From positions 1,720,001-1,784,000 of the forward strand of contig NZ_CP072913.1 of NCBI RefSeq assembly GCF_017968885.1: 64,000 nt of DNA. The letters run 5' to 3'. The notes under the pieces are model-generated. The model worked only from the letters and a program-made list of their open reading frames with translations. It had not been told where the DNA came from and ran no database searches. This DNA is from Pseudomonas sp. Tri1. GTDB lineage: Bacteria > Pseudomonadota > Gammaproteobacteria > Pseudomonadales > Pseudomonadaceae. Shown here piece after piece: positions 7,784 to 16,028 of this stretch (positions are counted from its first letter, which is position 1; every line of letters starts with the position of its first letter). Both the position numbers and the translations under genes were made by a program.

Positions 7784-8956
7784 TCAGCGCAGGGCAGTCT
7801 GGGCGCAAGGGTTCACCGCGCCCCGGCTGGCGGGCCGCAGCAACAGCCCGCCGGCCAGCAGCAGACCGCTGCCGGCAATGATCAACGCCGGTTGCAAGCC
7901 GCCACTGAAGTGGCTGCTTAGCGCTGCCAGCAACGGCCCACTCAGTTGACCCACGGCAAAGCAGGCAGTCAGCAGCCCGGCGTTGCGCTGGGTGGCGTGG
8001 GGCGCCTGTTCCCGAGAGCGCTGCATCACCAGTTGCATGCAGGCCAGGAAAGGTCCGCCACACAGGATCACGCCCAACGCCAGCCCCGGCCCGCTGCCCA
8101 GCAGGCAGGCGAACACCCCGGCGGCTTGCAGCCAGAGGGTACCGATCAGCCAGCGACCGGTGGTGTTCGGGTTGGGGCGACGTAGGCTGACCAGCAGCAC
8201 GCCAGTGGCTGCGGCCAGGCCGAAGCAAGGCCAGAATAGATCTGCTTGCCATTGCCCGTGGAACTGCGCCGAGGCCATTTGCGACAGGAAGGTGGCCGGG
8301 ATGATGTAGCCCACGCCGTACAGGGCGTACACCACGCCAAGCCGAGCGATGCCACGGTTCGGCGAGACGCTGACTGGCGCTGTGACGGTAGCGGCTGCGG
8401 CGGGGTGCGGCAGAATCGGCAGAATCACCAGCAGCATCGCTAATGCCACGCCGGCATACACCAGCCACAGGGTCGCAGAGGTCTGGCCCAGCAGGTTCGA
8501 GCCCAGGGCGAGCAAGCCGGTCAGGAAAATCCCCAATCCAGGGCCGGCAAACACCAGGGCGCCGAGCCGTGGTCGTCCCGCCGCCGCTGCCAAGGGTTGG
8601 CTCAGGGCGGTGATCATCACCAGCACCCAGGCGCTCGCCACACCGGTGCCAAAGCGCAGTGCCAGATGCGGCCAGAAGCCCCAGGCCCAGAACGACGCCA
8701 AGGTCAGCAGCACGCACAACCACAGGCCGCCGAGCAAGCGCCGGCGCACCTGTTCCGGGCGGCGGGCGAACATGGCGTCCAGCGCGCCGAGGAAGTAACC
8801 GAGGTAGTTGGCGGCGGCAATCAGACCGGCGGCGGTCAAGTCGAGCTGACCTTCGCCGATCAAATGAGGTAACTGGGGCGTTAGGGCGAAGCGGCCAATG
8901 CCCATGGCCATCATCAGGGCGATGAAGCTGCCGAGCAGACGAGTAAGAGGTGACAT
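7784..8956 (-). CDS. YbfB/YjiJ family MFS transporter
   Basis: A 390-residue major-facilitator protein of the YbfB/YjiJ (MFS_4) family. It opens with the family signature MAMGIGRFALTPQLPHLI, then AAGLIAAANYLGYFLGAL, and has 12 predicted helices. Its substrate is unknown. It is divergent from a LysR regulator with about 100 bases between the starts; an inverted repeat at 9009-9023 lies between them, so the LysR protein probably controls this transporter. GGAGAACGACC precedes the ATG. Confidence 0.85.
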   Translation of the reverse strand: MSPLTRLLGSFIALMMAMGIGRFALTPQLPHLIGEGQLDLTAAGLIAAANYLGYFLGALDAMFARRPEQVRRRLLGGLWLCVLLTLASFWAWGFWPHLALRFGTGVASAWVLVMITALSQPLAAAAGRPRLGALVFAGPGLGIFLTGLLALGSNLLGQTSATLWLVYAGVALAMLLVILPILPHPAAAATVTAPVSVSPNRGIARLGVVYALYGVGYIIPATFLSQMASAQFHGQWQADLFWPCFGLAAATGVLLVSLRRPNPNTTGRWLIGTLWLQAAGVFACLLGSGPGLALGVILCGGPFLACMQLVMQRSREQAPHATQRNAGLLTACFAVGQLSGPLLAALSSHFSGGLQPALIIAGSGLLLAGGLLLRPASRGAVNPCAQTALR

Positions 8957-9008
8957 GGTCGTTCTCCAGCGTTTAGGCGAATGACCGTCAGGCTAGGACT
9001 GATTGACT

Positions 9009-9023
9009 TTCATTAAAAATGAA
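9009..9023. promoter_or_regulatory. Candidate LysR operator
   Basis: A perfect inverted repeat, TTCATT-AAA-AATGAA, is placed between the divergent MFS and LysR genes, 36 bases before the LysR start. Its position and symmetry fit an autoregulatory LysR-type site. Confidence 0.5.
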
Positions 9024-9059
9024 TAATAGTGAGTAACTTGTTCTTTTTTGGAGAATGTC

Positions 9060-9953
9060 GTGGAGTTCAGCCAATTACGGATTTTCCAGGCCGTGGCCGA
9101 GGAAGGTTCCATCACCCGGGCCGCCGAGCGCCTGCACCGGGTGCCATCGAACCTCTCGACCCGGCTCAAGCAGCTTGAAGAGCAATTGGGCGTGGACCTT
9201 TTCCTGCGGGAGCGTCAGCGATTGCAGTTGTCCCCGGCGGGAAAAGTCTTGCTGGACTATGCGGCCAAGCTTTTCGCCTTGCACGACGAAGCCCATGCCG
9301 CCGTGCAGGGCGGGCAGCCGGCCGGGGATTTCCTGCTAGGCACGATGTACAGCACGGCGGCAACGCATTTGCCGGACCTGTTGGCGGCCTATCATCGGGC
9401 GTATCCGGCGGTGAATCTGCAGGTGCAATCCGGGCCCAGTGGCGAATTGTTCGAAGGCTTGCTCACCAATCGTCTCGACGCGGCGTTGGTGGATGGCCCG
9501 CTGGAGTTGGCGGGGCTCGATGGCGTGCCGTTATGCGACGAGCGGTTGGTACTGATTACCGAGGCCGATCATCCGCCGGTACGCAGCGCGCTGGATGTGC
9601 AGGGCCGCGCGGTGTTCACGTTCCGACGTGGTTGCTCGTACCGGATGCGCTTGGAAGCCTGGTTTGCCCATGACCATGCCGCCATGGGCCGGGCGATGGA
9701 AATCGAGTCTTATCAGGGGATGCTGGCGTGTGTGATCGCCGGGTCCGGGGTGGCGTTGATGTCCGAGTCGATGCTTGCCAGCCTGCCGGGCCGCGAGCGG
9801 GTGACGGCGCATCCGCTGGCCGAGCCATTTGCCAGCGCTACCACGTGGTTGATGTGGCGCAAAGGCATGGTCGGGGCGAACCTGAACGCCTGGATCGAAT
9901 TGCAGCAACAGGCCTGGCCGCGAGTGCCCATGACGACGGCGCAATCGGCTTGA
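9060..9953 (+). CDS. LysR family transcriptional regulator
   Basis: A 297-residue LysR-type regulator. The N-terminal winged HTH (FSQLRIFQAVAEEGSITRAA, then HRVPSNLSTRLKQLEEQLG) is followed by a substrate-binding domain from about residue 90. The RVPSNLSTR recognition helix and overall sequence recall PtrR-type regulators that are paired with transporters. GTG at 9060 was taken as the start because GGAG sits six bases upstream; a TTG at 9048 has no site. It is divergent from the MFS gene, which it probably regulates. Confidence 0.85.
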   Translation: MEFSQLRIFQAVAEEGSITRAAERLHRVPSNLSTRLKQLEEQLGVDLFLRERQRLQLSPAGKVLLDYAAKLFALHDEAHAAVQGGQPAGDFLLGTMYSTAATHLPDLLAAYHRAYPAVNLQVQSGPSGELFEGLLTNRLDAALVDGPLELAGLDGVPLCDERLVLITEADHPPVRSALDVQGRAVFTFRRGCSYRMRLEAWFAHDHAAMGRAMEIESYQGMLACVIAGSGVALMSESMLASLPGRERVTAHPLAEPFASATTWLMWRKGMVGANLNAWIELQQQAWPRVPMTTAQSA

Positions 9954-9964
9954 ACTCCGGGAGG

Positions 9965-9978
9965 TGGATTTGGATCAA
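9965..9978 (+). promoter_or_regulatory. Candidate Anr (FNR-type) box
   Basis: TGGATTTGGATCAA matches the Anr/FNR consensus TTGAT-N4-ATCAA with one mismatch in the left half. It lies about 115 bases before the PA1414-like small gene, leaving room for a leader. A clear -10 hexamer at the ideal distance is not obvious. Confidence 0.55.
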
Positions 9979-10092
9979 TTCAGTAACAGATCATTGCAAA
10001 CTGAGACGAGCATTGCGTAGAACATCGGACTATTATCAGTGCGAAGGGGCCACAGAAATCTGCCGCTCGTACCACCCTGAGGGGGCACCACG

Positions 10093-10221
10093 ATGAAAGA
10101 GAAAATCCAGAACTGGCTTCACGACTTGGGTGTCGCGTTGGGGCTGATCGAGCCGCCGATACAGCCGGTACCGATCCGCACCGATGACGAGCAACGCCGC
10201 CGCCAACCGCGCCGCCGGTAA
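10093..10221 (+). CDS. PA1414 family small protein (SicX-type locus)
   Basis: A 42-residue peptide: MKEKIQNWLHDLGVALGLIE, then PPIQPVPIRTDD and an arginine-rich tail. I recognise it as the PA1414 family of Pseudomonas. From memory, the P. aeruginosa PA1414 locus is strongly induced at low oxygen by Anr and gives rise to the regulatory RNA SicX. Here too an Anr-like box lies upstream (9965-9978) and a strong terminator follows (10242-10295), so the whole unit is a short, possibly dual-function transcript of about 250-280 bases. It lies next to the SSS/gbu cluster, as PA1414 is near PA1418-PA1422 in P. aeruginosa. Too short for standard gene finders, but strongly conserved. Confidence 0.8.
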   Translation: MKEKIQNWLHDLGVALGLIEPPIQPVPIRTDDEQRRRQPRRR

Positions 10222-10241
10222 ACACACCAGGAATTTGAAGA

Positions 10242-10295
10242 GATCGCAGTTCCGGACCATTTCAGTTGAGATGGCCCGGAACTGCGATCTTTTTT
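10242..10295 (+). terminator. Strong Rho-independent terminator
   Basis: The long stem pairs GATCGCAGTTCCGG and CCAT (10242-10260) with ATGG and CCGGAACTGCGATC (10271-10289). A run of T follows. It ends the PA1414-like transcript. Confidence 0.9.
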
Positions 10296-10314
10296 ATGCC
10301 TGAAGACAAACCAA

Positions 10315-10403
10315 TGTGGAGCGAGCTTGCTCGCGATAGCATTGCATCAGCCACCATTGATATTGCCTGATACACCGTGATCGCGAGCAAGCTCGCTCCC
10401 ACA
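10315..10403. repeat. REP doublet (REPIN-like)
   Basis: TGTGGAGCGAGCTTGCTCGC and its inverted partner lie about 45 bases apart, in the same family as 2578-2667. It sits between the terminators of convergent units. Confidence 0.9.
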
Positions 10404-10439
10404 GGGTTCTCATCGCCTGGATCCGAGCTATAACAGGCG

Positions 10440-10471
10440 AAAAAAAGGGTGTGGCAACCGGCGCCACACCC
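10440..10471 (-). terminator. Rho-independent terminator of the SSS transporter gene
   Basis: On the minus strand, a GGGTGTGGC/GCCACACCC stem is followed by a run of seven T (complement of the A-run 10440-10446). It lies 29 bases after the stop of the gene at 10500-11888. Confidence 0.85.
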
Positions 10472-10499
10472 CTCGAAGAAAACCGCTTTCAGTCGTTGA

Positions 10500-11888
10500 T
10501 CAAACCACCTTGGCCACCACTCCCGGCCGCGGCGCCAACACACTCACCAATACAAAACTCACCAGCGCCACGCTCAGGCTGTAGTAGATCGGCGTGTTGG
10601 CGTCCAGGCCGTCCTTGAGCATGAAAAACAGCGCGGTCAAAAAGCCCAACGACATGCTGGTGATCGCGCCGGCGGTAGTGGCGCGTTTCCAGTAGATGGC
10701 ACCGATCAACGGGATCAGCATGCCGCCCACCAACAGGTTGTAGGCCAGGGTCAGGGCGCTGATCACGTCGCTGACCACCAGGGCGATGCCCAGCACCACC
10801 AAGCCCAGCAGCAGGGTGGCAATGCGGTTTTCGTGGACGTCGCCACTGCCGCTTTCACGACCCTGGCGCAGGCGCGGTAGCAAGTCCTGGACCACCGTGG
10901 TGGACGCCGCGAGCAGGCCCGCCGCTGCGGTGGACATCAAGGCCGCCAGGGCCGCGGCGATCACCAGCCCGCGTATGCCGTTGGGCAGGCTGGTCTGGAC
11001 GACGCTGGCGAAGGCGTTGTTGACGTTTTCCAGGTCCGGCAGCAATACCTTGGCCGCCATGCCGATCAAAGCGCCGGCCAGGCCATACAGCACGCAGTAC
11101 AGGCCAGCGGCGGTGCCGGCGACTTTGGCCACGCCTTCGCTGCGGGCAGTGAACACCCGCTGCCAGATGTCCTGGCCGATGAAGATGCCGAAGAAGTAGA
11201 TCAGGAAGTAAGTGAGGATGGTGTCCCAGCCAATGGCGGTGAAATCGAAGTAGCTGGCCGGCAAGGCCGCCACCATTGCGTCCCAGCCCCCCGCATCGCT
11301 GATGGACATCGGCATCAGCAGGAACACCAGGCCGACGGTCATGATTAAAAATTGCACGATGTCGGTGAGGGTCAGCGACCACATGCCGCCGATGGTGGAA
11401 TACAGCACCACCACACCGCCGCCGACCAGGATCGACACCCAGAAGGGCAGGCCGAACAGCACCTGCATCACGGTGCCGATGGCGATGGTCGAGGTGGCGC
11501 CGATCATCAGCGCGTAAACCAGCATGATCAGCGCACTGGCGTGGCGCGCGGCCGGGTTGTAGCGGCGCTCCAGCACTTGGGTCACGGTGTAGATCTTGAG
11601 CTTGAGCAACGGCTTGGCGAGGAACAGGCTCAGGCCGACGATGCCCAGGCCGATGGCGCCGCACAGCCAGAACCCGGAAATGCCGTAGACGTAGCCCAGG
11701 CGCACGGTGCCAATGGTAGATGCGCCGCCCAGCACGGTGGCTGCCATGGTGCCCAGGTAAAAGCCCGGGCCCAGGTTACGCCCGGCAACCAGGTAGTCGT
11801 CACGGGTCTTGGCGCGGCGCATGCCGTACCAGCCCAGGGCAATCATGCCGGTGGCGTAGAGAAGAACGACGATTAAATCCAAAGCCAT
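10500..11888 (-). CDS. Sodium:solute symporter family protein
   Basis: A 462-residue inner-membrane protein with about 13 hydrophobic helices. It has the SSS-family signatures DDYLVAGRNLGPGFYLGTMA near the N-terminus and ALIMLVYALMIGATSTIAIG, plus a Na+-site helix AALAALMSTAAAGLLAAS. It couples Na+ import to uptake of an organic solute. Its place beside a cytosine-permease-like transporter and gbuA matches PA1418 next to PA1419-PA1422 in P. aeruginosa (from memory), so the solute may be a guanidino compound or related amine, which is an inference. A terminator follows directly. Confidence 0.85.
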   Translation of the reverse strand: MALDLIVVLLYATGMIALGWYGMRRAKTRDDYLVAGRNLGPGFYLGTMAATVLGGASTIGTVRLGYVYGISGFWLCGAIGLGIVGLSLFLAKPLLKLKIYTVTQVLERRYNPAARHASALIMLVYALMIGATSTIAIGTVMQVLFGLPFWVSILVGGGVVVLYSTIGGMWSLTLTDIVQFLIMTVGLVFLLMPMSISDAGGWDAMVAALPASYFDFTAIGWDTILTYFLIYFFGIFIGQDIWQRVFTARSEGVAKVAGTAAGLYCVLYGLAGALIGMAAKVLLPDLENVNNAFASVVQTSLPNGIRGLVIAAALAALMSTAAAGLLAASTTVVQDLLPRLRQGRESGSGDVHENRIATLLLGLVVLGIALVVSDVISALTLAYNLLVGGMLIPLIGAIYWKRATTAGAITSMSLGFLTALFFMLKDGLDANTPIYYSLSVALVSFVLVSVLAPRPGVVAKVV

Positions 11889-11944
11889 GATGGCGTGTCT
11901 CCAATTGTTTTTTTTATAGTGAAGTCAGGGCGAAACGGTGCACT

Positions 11945-12020
11945 GATCGTTCCCACGCTCTGCGTGGAAATACCACTTGGGACGCTCTGCGTTCCTGCGT
12001 GACGCAGAGCGTGGGAACGA
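11945..12020. repeat. Palindromic GATCGTTCCCACGC repeat
   Basis: Inverted ends GATCGTTCCCACGCTCTGCG and GACGCAGAGCGTGGGAACGA enclose a short inner palindrome. This is a shorter member of the family seen at 5930-6045. It fills the gap between two transporter genes on the same strand. Confidence 0.85.
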
Positions 12021-12023
12021 CAG

Positions 12024-13526
12024 TCAGGCGGTGGCGGGGCTATCGATTGGCGCCGAAGAGCCCTTGCTACGCGGATCATCCGGCCCATACACCGCCGCCG
12101 GCTCTGGAAACAGCCCCAGCAGCGCCAGGTACACCACCGAAGCCAACCCCAGGGTCACCGGCAGGCTGATGTCGATCCCGCCGGCCAGTTCACCCAGCGG
12201 CCCGACGAATTGCCCCGGCAGGTTGACGAAGCACAATCCCACCAGCGCGCTGGGGATCCATGCCCCCAGGCCGCGCCAATTCCAGCCGTGGCTGAACCAG
12301 TAGCGCCCGCCGGTTTCGCCACGGGTGAATACTTGCAGGTCATCCGGGCAGTAGAAGCCGCGCCGTACCAGCAGGCCGATGATCATGATCACCATCCACG
12401 GCGTGGTGCAGGTGATGATCAGCACCGCGAAGGTGGACACGCTCTGCACCAGGTTCGCCGCGAAGCGGCCGATGAAGATGAAGGCAATCGACAGCACGCC
12501 GATCAACAACGTCGCCTTGACCCGCGACAGCACCCGTGGAAACACACTGGACATGTCCAGGCCGGTGCCATACAGCGACGTGGTGCCGGTGGACATGCCG
12601 CCGATCACCGCGATCAGGCACACCGGCAGGAAGAACCAGCTCGGCGAGACCGCCAACAGGCCGCCTACGTAGTTGTTGGCCGCGATGTAGTCCGGCGCCT
12701 TGATCGCCACGATGGTGGCGGTGGCGAGGCCGAACAGGAACGGGATCAGCGTCGCCAGTTGCGCGGCGATCACCGCCAGCATGATGCGCCGCTTGGGGGT
12801 ATTGCGCGGGATGTAGCGCGACCAGTCACCGAGGAACGCACCGAAGGAGATCGGATTGCTCATGGCCACCAGCGCCGCGCCGATGAACGCCGCCCAGAAG
12901 CCCGGCTGGCCGAGGCTGACGGTGCCGGCGAACTGGCTGTCGAAGGTCGGCGCGAAGGCCAGGATGCCCAGCAGGAACAACAGGCTGGCGGCCCACACGG
13001 CGATGCGGTTGACCCACAACATGAAGCGAAAGCCGTAGATGCACACGGTCAAGACCAGCAAGGCGAACAGGCCGTAGGCCAGGCCCAGGCTCAGGTCGGT
13101 TTCCGGCACGCCGATCAACCGCTTGGCACCACCGATCAACGCATCCCCGGAACTCCACACCGACAATGAGAAGAACGCGATGGCGGTCAACAACGACAGG
13201 AATGAACCGACGATCCGCCCGTGCACGCCGAAGTGCGCACCGGAAGAAACCGCGTTGTTGGTGCCGTTGAGTGGGCCGAACAAACCCATGGGGGCGAGGA
13301 TGATCGAACCCAGCAACACCCCCAGCACAATCGCCCAGACACCAGCCTGGAACGACAGGCCGAACAGCACCGGGAAACTGCCAAGCACGGCGGTGGCAAA
13401 GGTATTGGCGCCACCGAAGATCAGGCGAAACAAATCGCCTGGGCCGGCGGTGCGTTCGTGGTCCGGGATCTGTTCGACCCCGAAGGTTTCGATTTGCGTA
13501 AGGCTGTTGTCGTTATTGTTATTCAT
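12024..13526 (-). CDS. Purine-cytosine permease-like (NCS1) transporter
   Basis: A 500-residue NCS1-family integral membrane protein of the CodB/cytosine-permease branch. It has the N-terminal FGVEQIPDHERTAGPGDLFR, a conserved LIFGGANTFATAVLGSFPVL helix, and FGAFLGDWSRYIPRNTPKRR in an inter-helix loop. About 12 membrane segments are visible. It lies upstream of the SSS symporter and downstream of the NTF2-like gene and gbuA on the same strand, so the set may form one nitrogen-compound uptake and breakdown unit. The sequence alone does not give the substrate; in this setting 4-guanidinobutyrate or an amine or nucleobase is plausible. Confidence 0.85.
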   Translation of the reverse strand: MNNNNDNSLTQIETFGVEQIPDHERTAGPGDLFRLIFGGANTFATAVLGSFPVLFGLSFQAGVWAIVLGVLLGSIILAPMGLFGPLNGTNNAVSSGAHFGVHGRIVGSFLSLLTAIAFFSLSVWSSGDALIGGAKRLIGVPETDLSLGLAYGLFALLVLTVCIYGFRFMLWVNRIAVWAASLLFLLGILAFAPTFDSQFAGTVSLGQPGFWAAFIGAALVAMSNPISFGAFLGDWSRYIPRNTPKRRIMLAVIAAQLATLIPFLFGLATATIVAIKAPDYIAANNYVGGLLAVSPSWFFLPVCLIAVIGGMSTGTTSLYGTGLDMSSVFPRVLSRVKATLLIGVLSIAFIFIGRFAANLVQSVSTFAVLIITCTTPWMVIMIIGLLVRRGFYCPDDLQVFTRGETGGRYWFSHGWNWRGLGAWIPSALVGLCFVNLPGQFVGPLGELAGGIDISLPVTLGLASVVYLALLGLFPEPAAVYGPDDPRSKGSSAPIDSPATA

Positions 13527-13580
13527 GACCTGCTCCGATCATAAAGGCGCGCTCATCGTGTGCGAGCGTCGCCTGTTTGG

Positions 13581-13988
13581 CTAAGGGGGTGGCAGCCCTT
13601 CCGGCATTGCGGACAAATGTTCATGGCAGGCCAGCCATAGGCCTTGTTGTTCTTGGCGAAACACAATGGTCTCGCGCTCCTGGCTAAAGTGAAGCTCCCC
13701 TTGCATGCGCAGCTCGGTGGCCACGTCATGGATGAATACCGCCACGTCCCCTTGCAGGCTGACAAAGGCGTTGCTTGAGGTGCACGTGAGCACCTCGAAG
13801 CCATCCTCGGAGCGCCAGCGGTCCCACAACGCCTGGTAGGCATCGCGTGACAGCAGGGGCTGTTCGAGGGTGTGGAACACGAAACTCGCATCGGCCGTGA
13901 ACGCGCCGAAGTAGGCGTCACGGTCATTGCGGGCGAAGGCCGACACCAGTTGTGCGGCGGCCTTGAGCACTTGATCCTGTTCGTTCAT
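13581..13988 (-). CDS. NTF2/SnoaL-like domain protein (AtzH-like)
   Basis: A 135-residue cone-fold protein of the nuclear transport factor 2-like superfamily: an N-terminal helix (LKAAAQLVSAFARNDRDAYF), then ADASFVFHTLEQPLLSRDAY, and a curved sheet ending in WLACHEHLSAMP. AtzH-like members accompany amidohydrolases and nitrogen-compound degradation genes. It lies 9 bases after gbuA with its own GAGG site, so it is cotranscribed with gbuA. A role in guanidinobutyrate breakdown is suggested only by position. Confidence 0.8.
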   Translation of the reverse strand: MNEQDQVLKAAAQLVSAFARNDRDAYFGAFTADASFVFHTLEQPLLSRDAYQALWDRWRSEDGFEVLTCTSSNAFVSLQGDVAVFIHDVATELRMQGELHFSQERETIVFRQEQQGLWLACHEHLSAMPEGLPPP

Positions 13989-13997
13989 GGGCGCGCC

Positions 13998-14948
13998 TCA
14001 GCGATGAACCACGCCGGGCAGTACGCAGAGCATCTCGTACAGCAGGTTGGCGCCCAACAGCGAGGTGTTGCCGGTGGTGTCGTACGGCGGCGAGACTTCT
14101 ACCAGATCGCAACCCACCAGGTCGAGGCCCTGGCAGCCACGGACGATTTCGATCGCCTGGATGGTGGTCAACCCACCAATTTCCGGGGTACCGGTGCCTG
14201 GGGCCCAGGCCGGGTCGATACCGTCGATGTCGAAGCTCAGATACACCGGGCCGCCGCCGACTTTCTCGCGCACTTCAGCCATCAGCGGGGCGAGGGATTT
14301 GTGCCAGCACTCTTCGGCCTGGACCACGCGGAAACCCTGGTTGCGGCTCCAGTTGAAATCATCGGCGGTATAGCCCTGGGCCCGCAGGCCGATTTGCACC
14401 ACACGGTCGCAATCGAGCAGGCCTTCTTCCACGGCGCGGCGGAAGGTGGTGCCGTGGGCGATTTTCTCGCCGAACATGTGATCGTTCACATCGGCGTGGG
14501 CGTCGATGTGCACCAGTCCGACCTTGCCGTGCTTCTTGTGGATGGCCCGCAGGATCGGCAGGGTAATCGTGTGATCGCCGCCCAGGGTCAGGGGGATGAC
14601 GTTGTGTTCGAGGATCTTGTGGTACGACTCCTCGATGATCCGCACCGCATCCAGCAGGTTGAAGGTGTTGATCGGCACGTCACCGATGTCGGCCACTGAC
14701 AGCGAGTCGAACGGTGCGGCGCCGGTGGCCATGTTGTAGGGGCGGATCATCACGGATTCGGCGCGGATCTCGCGGGGGCCGAATCGGGTGCCGGCGCGCA
14801 GGGAGGTTCCGATGTCCAGCGGCACGCCGACGAATGCAGCGTCCAGGCCGGCCGCGGTTTGCAAATGGGGGAGTCGCATCATGGTGGCGATGCCGCCGAA
14901 GCGCGGCATTTCGTTGCCGCCCAGTGGTTGGTGAAGAATCTTGTCCAC
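13998..14948 (-). CDS. gbuA: Guanidinobutyrase
   Basis: A 316-residue ureohydrolase of the arginase/agmatinase family. It hydrolyses 4-guanidinobutanoate to 4-aminobutanoate and urea in arginine catabolism. The binuclear Mn ligands are all present: GGDH (H126), HIDAHADVND (D149, H151, D153) and SFDIDGIDP. The substrate loop TSLRAGTRFGPREIR is also seen. I assign guanidinobutyrase rather than agmatinase because of close overall resemblance and the divergent gbuR-type regulator. The start is GTG at 14948 with GAGG eight bases upstream. The palindrome at 15033-15056 lies in the shared promoter region. Confidence 0.88.
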   Translation of the reverse strand: MDKILHQPLGGNEMPRFGGIATMMRLPHLQTAAGLDAAFVGVPLDIGTSLRAGTRFGPREIRAESVMIRPYNMATGAAPFDSLSVADIGDVPINTFNLLDAVRIIEESYHKILEHNVIPLTLGGDHTITLPILRAIHKKHGKVGLVHIDAHADVNDHMFGEKIAHGTTFRRAVEEGLLDCDRVVQIGLRAQGYTADDFNWSRNQGFRVVQAEECWHKSLAPLMAEVREKVGGGPVYLSFDIDGIDPAWAPGTGTPEIGGLTTIQAIEIVRGCQGLDLVGCDLVEVSPPYDTTGNTSLLGANLLYEMLCVLPGVVHR

Positions 14949-15032
14949 GGGTAGGGCCTCATCGTTGTTTTATTTATCAGGGGCCGATTCTGCGAAAAGC
15001 GGGGGAGTGGAAGAATCGCTGCGGGCAAATAC

Positions 15033-15056
15033 TTAGTTCAGAATTTTCTAAACTAA
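15033..15056. promoter_or_regulatory. Candidate GbuR operator
   Basis: A 24-base imperfect palindrome: TTAGTT-c-AGA-attt-TCT-a-AACTAA. It lies in the gbuA/gbuR divergent promoter region and is AT-rich against a GC-rich background. Its position fits a LysR-type activator site. Confidence 0.6.
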
Positions 15057-15132
15057 TGGCGGGCAGGGCGATAGACTTCGATCCAGCGCAGTCCCCGCCG
15101 ATCGTTCCCACCGCCTGTACTGGAGCCCTTCA

Positions 15133-16026
15133 ATGGCCAACGCTCTACCCGACCTGAAACTGCTGCGCATCTTCGTCAGCGTGGTCCGGCACCAAGGGTT
15201 CGCCAACGCCCAGCACGAACTCAACCTCTCCACCTCGGCCATCAGCACCTACATGAGCCAGCTCGAATCGGCCCTGGGCCTGGTGCTGTGCCATCGCGGC
15301 CGGGGCGGGTTCAGCCTGACCAGCAAGGGCGAGTTGTTCCATCAGGAAACCTTGCGTCTGTTGGCTGAACTCGAAGGTTTCGAACAGTACGCCGCCGCGC
15401 TCAAGGGCGAATTGCGCGGTACGCTGAACCTGGGGGTGATCGATTCCACCGTCAGCGACAAGGCCTTGCCGTTCGCCGAAGCCATCGGCGCCTACAGCCA
15501 GGAGCATCCGGCGGTGCACCTGCACCTGTCGGTCATGAGCCCTTATGAGCTGCAACTTGGCGTGCAGGATAACCGCCTGGACCTGGCCATCGGTGCGTTT
15601 TCCACGCGCATGAGCGGGCTGGTCTACATGCCGTTGTACCGCGAGCAACATTGGTTGTACTGCAGTAACCGCCATCCGTTGTTCAACGAGCGGCGCATCC
15701 CCGAACAAGTCATCACCCAGCAGCGCATGGTCGGACGCGGTTACTGGAGCCAGGCCGAACTGGCCCGCCACGGTTTCAAGCACAGCGCGGCGACGGTGGA
15801 GAGCATGGAGGCGCAATTGATCCTGGTGCTGTCCGGTGCCTACATTGGTTACCTGCCCGAACACTACGCTCAGGCTTGGGCTGACAAGGGCGATTTGCGC
15901 GTGCTGCTGCCGGCTACCTTCGGTTACCAGGCGCCGTTTTCAATGATCGTACGCCGTGGCCGCAGCCGCGAGCCGCTGATCCAGACGTTCCGTGATTTGC
16001 TCAAAGCTCAACTGAATCAGGCCTGA
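15133..16026 (+). CDS. gbuR: LysR family regulator of guanidinobutyrase
   Basis: A 297-residue LysR-type protein: an HTH at residues 8-60 (LKLLRIFVSVVRHQGFANAQ, LSTSAISTYMSQLESALG), then an inducer-binding domain. It is divergent from gbuA with 184 bases between, the same arrangement as gbuR-gbuA of P. aeruginosa, where the regulator activates gbuA in response to 4-guanidinobutyrate. GGAG lies seven bases before the ATG. The downstream DTW gene starts three bases after its stop, so the two are probably cotranscribed. Confidence 0.82.
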   Translation: MANALPDLKLLRIFVSVVRHQGFANAQHELNLSTSAISTYMSQLESALGLVLCHRGRGGFSLTSKGELFHQETLRLLAELEGFEQYAAALKGELRGTLNLGVIDSTVSDKALPFAEAIGAYSQEHPAVHLHLSVMSPYELQLGVQDNRLDLAIGAFSTRMSGLVYMPLYREQHWLYCSNRHPLFNERRIPEQVITQQRMVGRGYWSQAELARHGFKHSAATVESMEAQLILVLSGAYIGYLPEHYAQAWADKGDLRVLLPATFGYQAPFSMIVRRGRSREPLIQTFRDLLKAQLNQA

Positions 16027-16028
16027 TC

